In this document: positions 6,627 to 8,875 of the stretch, one piece after another
Position numbering within the stretch: position 1 is the first letter of the stretch
How the letters are laid out: each line of letters opens with the position of its first letter
Assembly (NCBI GenBank): GCA_031404435.1
Contig: JANNHO010000166.1
Span: forward strand, 1 to 8,875
Source: VFMC01 sp031404435
GTDB taxonomy: Bacteria; Actinomycetota; Acidimicrobiia; Acidimicrobiales; Ilumatobacteraceae
DNA: 8,875 nt
Direction: 5' to 3'
Translations under genes and position numbers: made by a program
The notes under the pieces: generated by a model
What the model saw: only the letters and a program-made list of their open reading frames with translations
What the model was told of the DNA's origin: nothing
Databases searched by the model: none

Positions 6627-7250
6627 TCAGTCGACTTCGTACGTGGTGGTCTGGCTGGTGATGCGTGGTACCAGCAGAGCGGCGAGGACCACGACGACGG
6701 CGAGGACGAACGAAATCCAGGCGAAGTTCGACTCAAGGCCGAGCCGGTCCGCGAAGCGGTCCGATTCGATTGCCCCGACGAAGGAGCCGATGCCCAGCAA
6801 GACGCCGAAGAACACTGCCGCGCCTCGTGACGCAACCGCTGCGGCGAGCAGCAACACCGCCCCGACACCGATCTCGATCAAGCCGAGCAGCGTGGTGTGT
6901 TGGAATCCGACGACATCAACAACTGGATCCGACAGCGGTCCGTCGAAACCGCCTCTGGTCACAGCAATCAGCCCGACGACGGCGAAGACGATACCGACTG
7001 CTCCACACACTGCCGAGTCGAACGCCCAACGCCGAGCGGTCGCCCTGGTGCGTCGTTCGACGATCGGCTCGGCCGCCACGACGTAGCGGTCGTGCACCGG
7101 TACTTCCTGCACGACCGTTGTCTGGAGCCGCGGATCGTTCGGGTAGGGAGGATCGTCACGGATGTACGTAGGTTCACCGCTGCTGTCGGGCGGCGGAAGC
7201 GGTGGTAGATCGGGGACAGACTGGCGGTCGGGGGATGGTTGATGACTCAT
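6627..7250 (-). CDS. Four-helix membrane protein with Pro-rich N-terminus, function unknown
   Basis: This is a 207-residue protein. Residues 1-75 are hydrophilic, rich in Pro and charged residues (for example PDLPPLPPPDSSGEP at 13-27) and probably disordered in the cytoplasm. Four hydrophobic helices follow at about 78-97, 118-138, 143-161 and 176-194, with a short tail ending TTTYEVD. Between helices one and two is GFDGPLSDPVVDVVGFQHT; the GFxHT-LLGLIE pattern is familiar to me from unassigned small actinobacterial membrane proteins. Translation start is well supported: AGGAGA (7264-7259) lies 8 nt before ATG 7250. It sits 62 nt downstream of the GlsB-type gene, with no promoter that I can see between, so co-transcription is likely. 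That makes a role in envelope stress plausible by association only. Confidence 0.8.
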   Translation of the reverse strand: MSHQPSPDRQSVPDLPPLPPPDSSGEPTYIRDDPPYPNDPRLQTTVVQEVPVHDRYVVAAEPIVERRTRATARRWAFDSAVCGAVGIVFAVVGLIAVTRGGFDGPLSDPVVDVVGFQHTTLLGLIEIGVGAVLLLAAAVASRGAAVFFGVLLGIGSFVGAIESDRFADRLGLESNFAWISFVLAVVVVLAALLVPRITSQTTTYEVD

Positions 7251-7312
7251 GCGAAGGTTCTCCTACGTAGCTCTGGAAACGGGATCTGAAATGACGATCT
7301 GGAGGCTGGGCG

Positions 7313-7591
7313 TTAGTGGCGGGCGGTGTGCCGACCGTTTGCGGCCCGGTACACCAACAGTGCGACGATGGAACCAATGATCGAACCGATGATTCCGGAG
7401 GCTTGGAACGCCCCGTTGTCGCCATCGTTACGGAACAGCGCATATCCGATGAAACCACCGATGAACGAGCCGATGACGCCCAACACAATCGTGGCTCCAA
7501 CGGTCATTGAGTCGTCACCAGGTACGACAGCTCGCGCGACGAATCCGCCGATCAATCCAACGATGAGGAGAAAGAGAATGAATCCAATCAT
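7313..7591 (-). CDS. GlsB/YeaQ/YmgE family stress-response membrane protein
   Basis: This 92-residue, very hydrophobic protein contains three Gly-rich helices: about 2-20, 31-51 and 63-81. The family patterns are visible: GLIGGFVARAVVPG (12-25), VLGVIGSFIGGFIGYALF (37-53) and GIIGSIIGSIVALLVYR (66-82). The PGDD segment after helix one is also typical, as is the length. Family members (also called transglycosylase-associated proteins) are small inner-membrane proteins induced by general stress in several bacteria; their biochemical role is unclear. The start is supported by AGGGG (7601-7597), 5 nt before ATG 7591. The gene is first in an apparent two-gene operon with the four-helix membrane protein. 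A candidate sigma-B/SigF-type promoter lies at 7654-7680, giving a leader of about 55 nt. This fits the expected stress regulation. Confidence 0.92.
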   Translation of the reverse strand: MIGFILFLLIVGLIGGFVARAVVPGDDSMTVGATIVLGVIGSFIGGFIGYALFRNDGDNGAFQASGIIGSIIGSIVALLVYRAANGRHTARH

Positions 7592-7637
7592 GAAAGCCCC
7601 TTTTGATATCGGTGCCGTTCGGCGGCGACCGGATGAC

Positions 7638-7710
7638 GTTTGTCACGGTTGCTGTATCCGCAGTCGCGTTCGACTAAACCTGATCGAATGTTGAGTGTTT
7701 GTGACGGTGG
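7638..7710. repeat. Imperfect direct repeat flanking the glsB-type promoter
   Basis: GTTTGTCACGGTTG (7638-7651) and GTTTGTGACGGTGG (7697-7710) match at 12 of 14 positions. They lie 59 nt apart, one at the predicted transcription start and the other upstream of the candidate -35 element. They could be paired regulator sites. The right copy also overlaps one arm of the hairpin at 7704-7744, so chance or dual use cannot be excluded. Confidence 0.3.
7654..7680 (-). promoter_or_regulatory. Candidate sigma-B/SigF-type promoter for the GlsB operon
   Basis: On the minus strand GGTTT (7680-7676) is followed after 16 nt by GGATAC (7659-7654). The general stress sigma factors of actinobacteria (SigF/SigB type) recognise roughly GGWWT or GTTT, a 14-17 nt spacer, and GGGTAY. 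Only one position of the -10 differs (A for G). Transcription would start near 7647, 55 nt before the ATG. I saw no equally good match upstream of the other genes when reading by eye. The 179-bp gap 7592-7770 holds this element, the direct repeat and the hairpin, and no gene. Confidence 0.45.
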
Positions 7711-7744
7711 CCCGGCGGCCCGAGCCGTACGCCGGCGACACCGT
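7704..7744 (-). terminator. Hairpin after the PAS-SpoIIE phosphatase gene
   Basis: Outer arms ACGGTG (7704-7709) and CACCGT (7739-7744) plus inner arms CCGGCG (7712-7717) and CGCCGG (7730-7735) form a 12-bp interrupted stem with a 12-nt loop. It starts 26 nt after the phosphatase stop (7771). No strong U tract follows. It separates the phosphatase from the promoter of the GlsB operon, which fits a factor-independent terminator. Confidence 0.5.
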
Positions 7745-7770
7745 GGCGTGCCGCGACGGATTTGGCGCTG

Positions 7771-8875
7771 CTAGCGGGCGTGGCGCCCGGCGATGGTCAC
7801 TGACCGGCGGGGTACCAGCGCGCGCGTCGCCACAACCTTGCGACGAATGACCAGCACGGCGACATCGTCGAGCGCGGTTCGCAACCGCAGGTCGTCGTAT
7901 CGCCGCAGGATATTGTCGATCGTGGCGTCCGCGGAATCGACGACGCTTCGAGTCACCAAGGCCATGAGCTCGTCGGCAGTGAGGCGCGGCACGGCGTTCT
8001 CCGACAGCCCATCGGTGTACATCACCACGGTGTCACCCGGGGCGATCTCGACGGTCGTGGTGACGCTGCGGGAGTCCCGCGAGAAACCGAGGAGCTGCCC
8101 CGTCGTGCCGATCTCGGTCGATGGTGCGCCGCTCGCCGGGATCAGGATCGGGTGCGGGTGGCCGGCAAGTGCCAGGTGTAGCTGGGCCGGGGCGTTACCC
8201 GGGGCAGCCTCGAGCCGGGCATGAACTGCGGTGACGAAGCGGCCGTCGTCGGCGTTGTCGAGCACCGCTTGGTTCGCCCAGCGCAGCACCACCGCTGGGT
8301 CGGCGAGGTGTTGCGCGGCAGCGGTCATCGTGTGGCGGACGAGACCGGTGACCACTGCCGCTTCGATGTCGTGTCCGCAGACGTCGCCGATGAAGATGCT
8401 GTAGGACCCGTCGGCACGCTGGGCAATGTCGTAGAAATCGCCGCCGACGTCCATATCGATTCCCGCCGCCCGGTACCGCACCGAAAACTCGAACCCCTCG
8501 GCATCGGGGACCTCGGTCGGCAACAGGCTCGCCTGCAACCGCGACGCGATGTGGCGGAGTCGTTGCTCGGATCGCCGCAGGTCGGTGATCTCGAGTGCAG
8601 CCACCCCCACGCCGAGCAACTCGCCGCCGGGGTCCTTCACGGGATAGAAGCCCTCCAACCAGTGCCGTTGCACCCCGGGCATTGCTTGCGTGGTGCCGGT
8701 GACCTCGACGTCTCGAACAGCCGACCGTGTGGCGATCACATCGGCGAACATGCGATCAAGGGTGGGCGCGAGATCAGGCACCACCTCGAAGATCGTCCGA
8801 CCGATGGTGGCGTCGGCGGGAACACCGTTCAGATCGGCCAGCGAGCGGTTGATCCGCCGATAGCGGCCGTCGAGA
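7771..8875 (-). CDS. PAS-SpoIIE (PP2C) serine phosphatase, RsbU-like; 5' end cut by window edge
   Basis: The visible 367 residues lack the start, which lies beyond the right edge. A PAS fold fills about residues 1-98: LDGRYRRINRSLADLNGVP opens the view, and a PAC-like end, LGVGVAALEITDL, closes it. A helix with the linker LQASLLPTEVP (113-123) leads into a SpoIIE-type PP2C domain. Its metal-binding motifs are intact: VGGDFYDI (143-150), IGDVCGHD (162-169), AGHPHP (237-242), YTDGLSEN (286-293) and LDDVAVL (335-341). Such proteins dephosphorylate a STAS-domain anti-anti-sigma factor in response to a signal sensed by PAS, releasing a sigma factor. Further sensor domains may lie upstream. The last 25 residues are basic. 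It opposes in function the RsbW-like kinase at the other end of the window, but whether they share a partner is unknown. Confidence 0.9.
   Translation of the reverse strand, partial: LDGRYRRINRSLADLNGVPADATIGRTIFEVVPDLAPTLDRMFADVIATRSAVRDVEVTGTTQAMPGVQRHWLEGFYPVKDPGGELLGVGVAALEITDLRRSEQRLRHIASRLQASLLPTEVPDAEGFEFSVRYRAAGIDMDVGGDFYDIAQRADGSYSIFIGDVCGHDIEAAVVTGLVRHTMTAAAQHLADPAVVLRWANQAVLDNADDGRFVTAVHARLEAAPGNAPAQLHLALAGHPHPILIPASGAPSTEIGTTGQLLGFSRDSRSVTTTVEIAPGDTVVMYTDGLSENAVPRLTADELMALVTRSVVDSADATIDNILRRYDDLRLRTALDDVAVLVIRRKVVATRALVPRRSVTIAGRHAR

Noticed and set aside
5602..7086. 494-codon open frame on the plus strand
   Set aside because: It is antisense to the AI-2E and four-helix membrane genes, crosses the intergenic hairpin, and its product is a His/Asp/Arg/Gln-rich string with no domain. 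A shadow of GC-rich codon usage.
1..8875. Mobile elements, CRISPR, tRNA, toxin-antitoxin or defence genes
   Set aside because: Read for on both strands; no transposase, integrase, regular repeat-spacer pattern, cloverleaf or short toxin pair was seen.

Overview
The window is GC-rich, densely packed DNA with GTG starts, GTGA stop/start overlaps and few classical U-tract terminators. The protein families are an RsbW-like anti-sigma ATPase, a PAS/SpoIIE phosphatase, a PhoD-like phosphatase with an N-terminal Fn3-like domain, and PAP2 and diacylglycerol-kinase-family proteins. Together they suggest an actinobacterial chromosome, plausibly Acidimicrobiia (Ilumatobacter-like). That placement is an inference from style and families, not from a marker gene. 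I see no tRNA, rRNA, CRISPR array, insertion sequence or phage gene.

Layout from left to right. Positions 1-398 (minus) hold an almost complete RsbW-like anti-sigma factor/serine kinase running off the left edge. Diverging from it at 517-789 (plus) is a small acidic lipoprotein. It converges on a PhoD-like metallophosphatase at 834-2570 (minus). A divergent promoter region of about 120 bp leads to a plus-strand run of two PAP2 phosphatases, overlapping by 4 nt, and a diacylglycerol-kinase-family lipid kinase (2693-5430). That kinase ends 3 nt from the convergent end of an AI-2E family exporter (5434-6513, minus). Next on the minus strand, read right to left, are a GlsB/YeaQ-type stress membrane protein (7591-7313) and a four-helix membrane protein (7250-6627). 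They look like a two-gene operon with a candidate sigma-B/SigF-type promoter in front and a strong hairpin behind. The right end (7771-8875, minus) is a PAS-SpoIIE (PP2C) phosphatase running off the window.

Two themes emerge. First, general stress signalling by partner switching: the window carries the kinase/anti-sigma type at one end and the phosphatase type at the other. A small envelope stress operon lies between them, and its upstream sequence resembles a promoter for the sigma family that such switches control. Second, lipid-phosphate metabolism in the membrane: two PAP2 phosphatases remove phosphate from lipid or isoprenoid phosphates, and the adjacent kinase puts phosphate on lipid acceptors. 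A link between the two themes is inference. No anti-anti-sigma (STAS) protein or sigma factor gene lies inside the window, so the switch is incomplete here.
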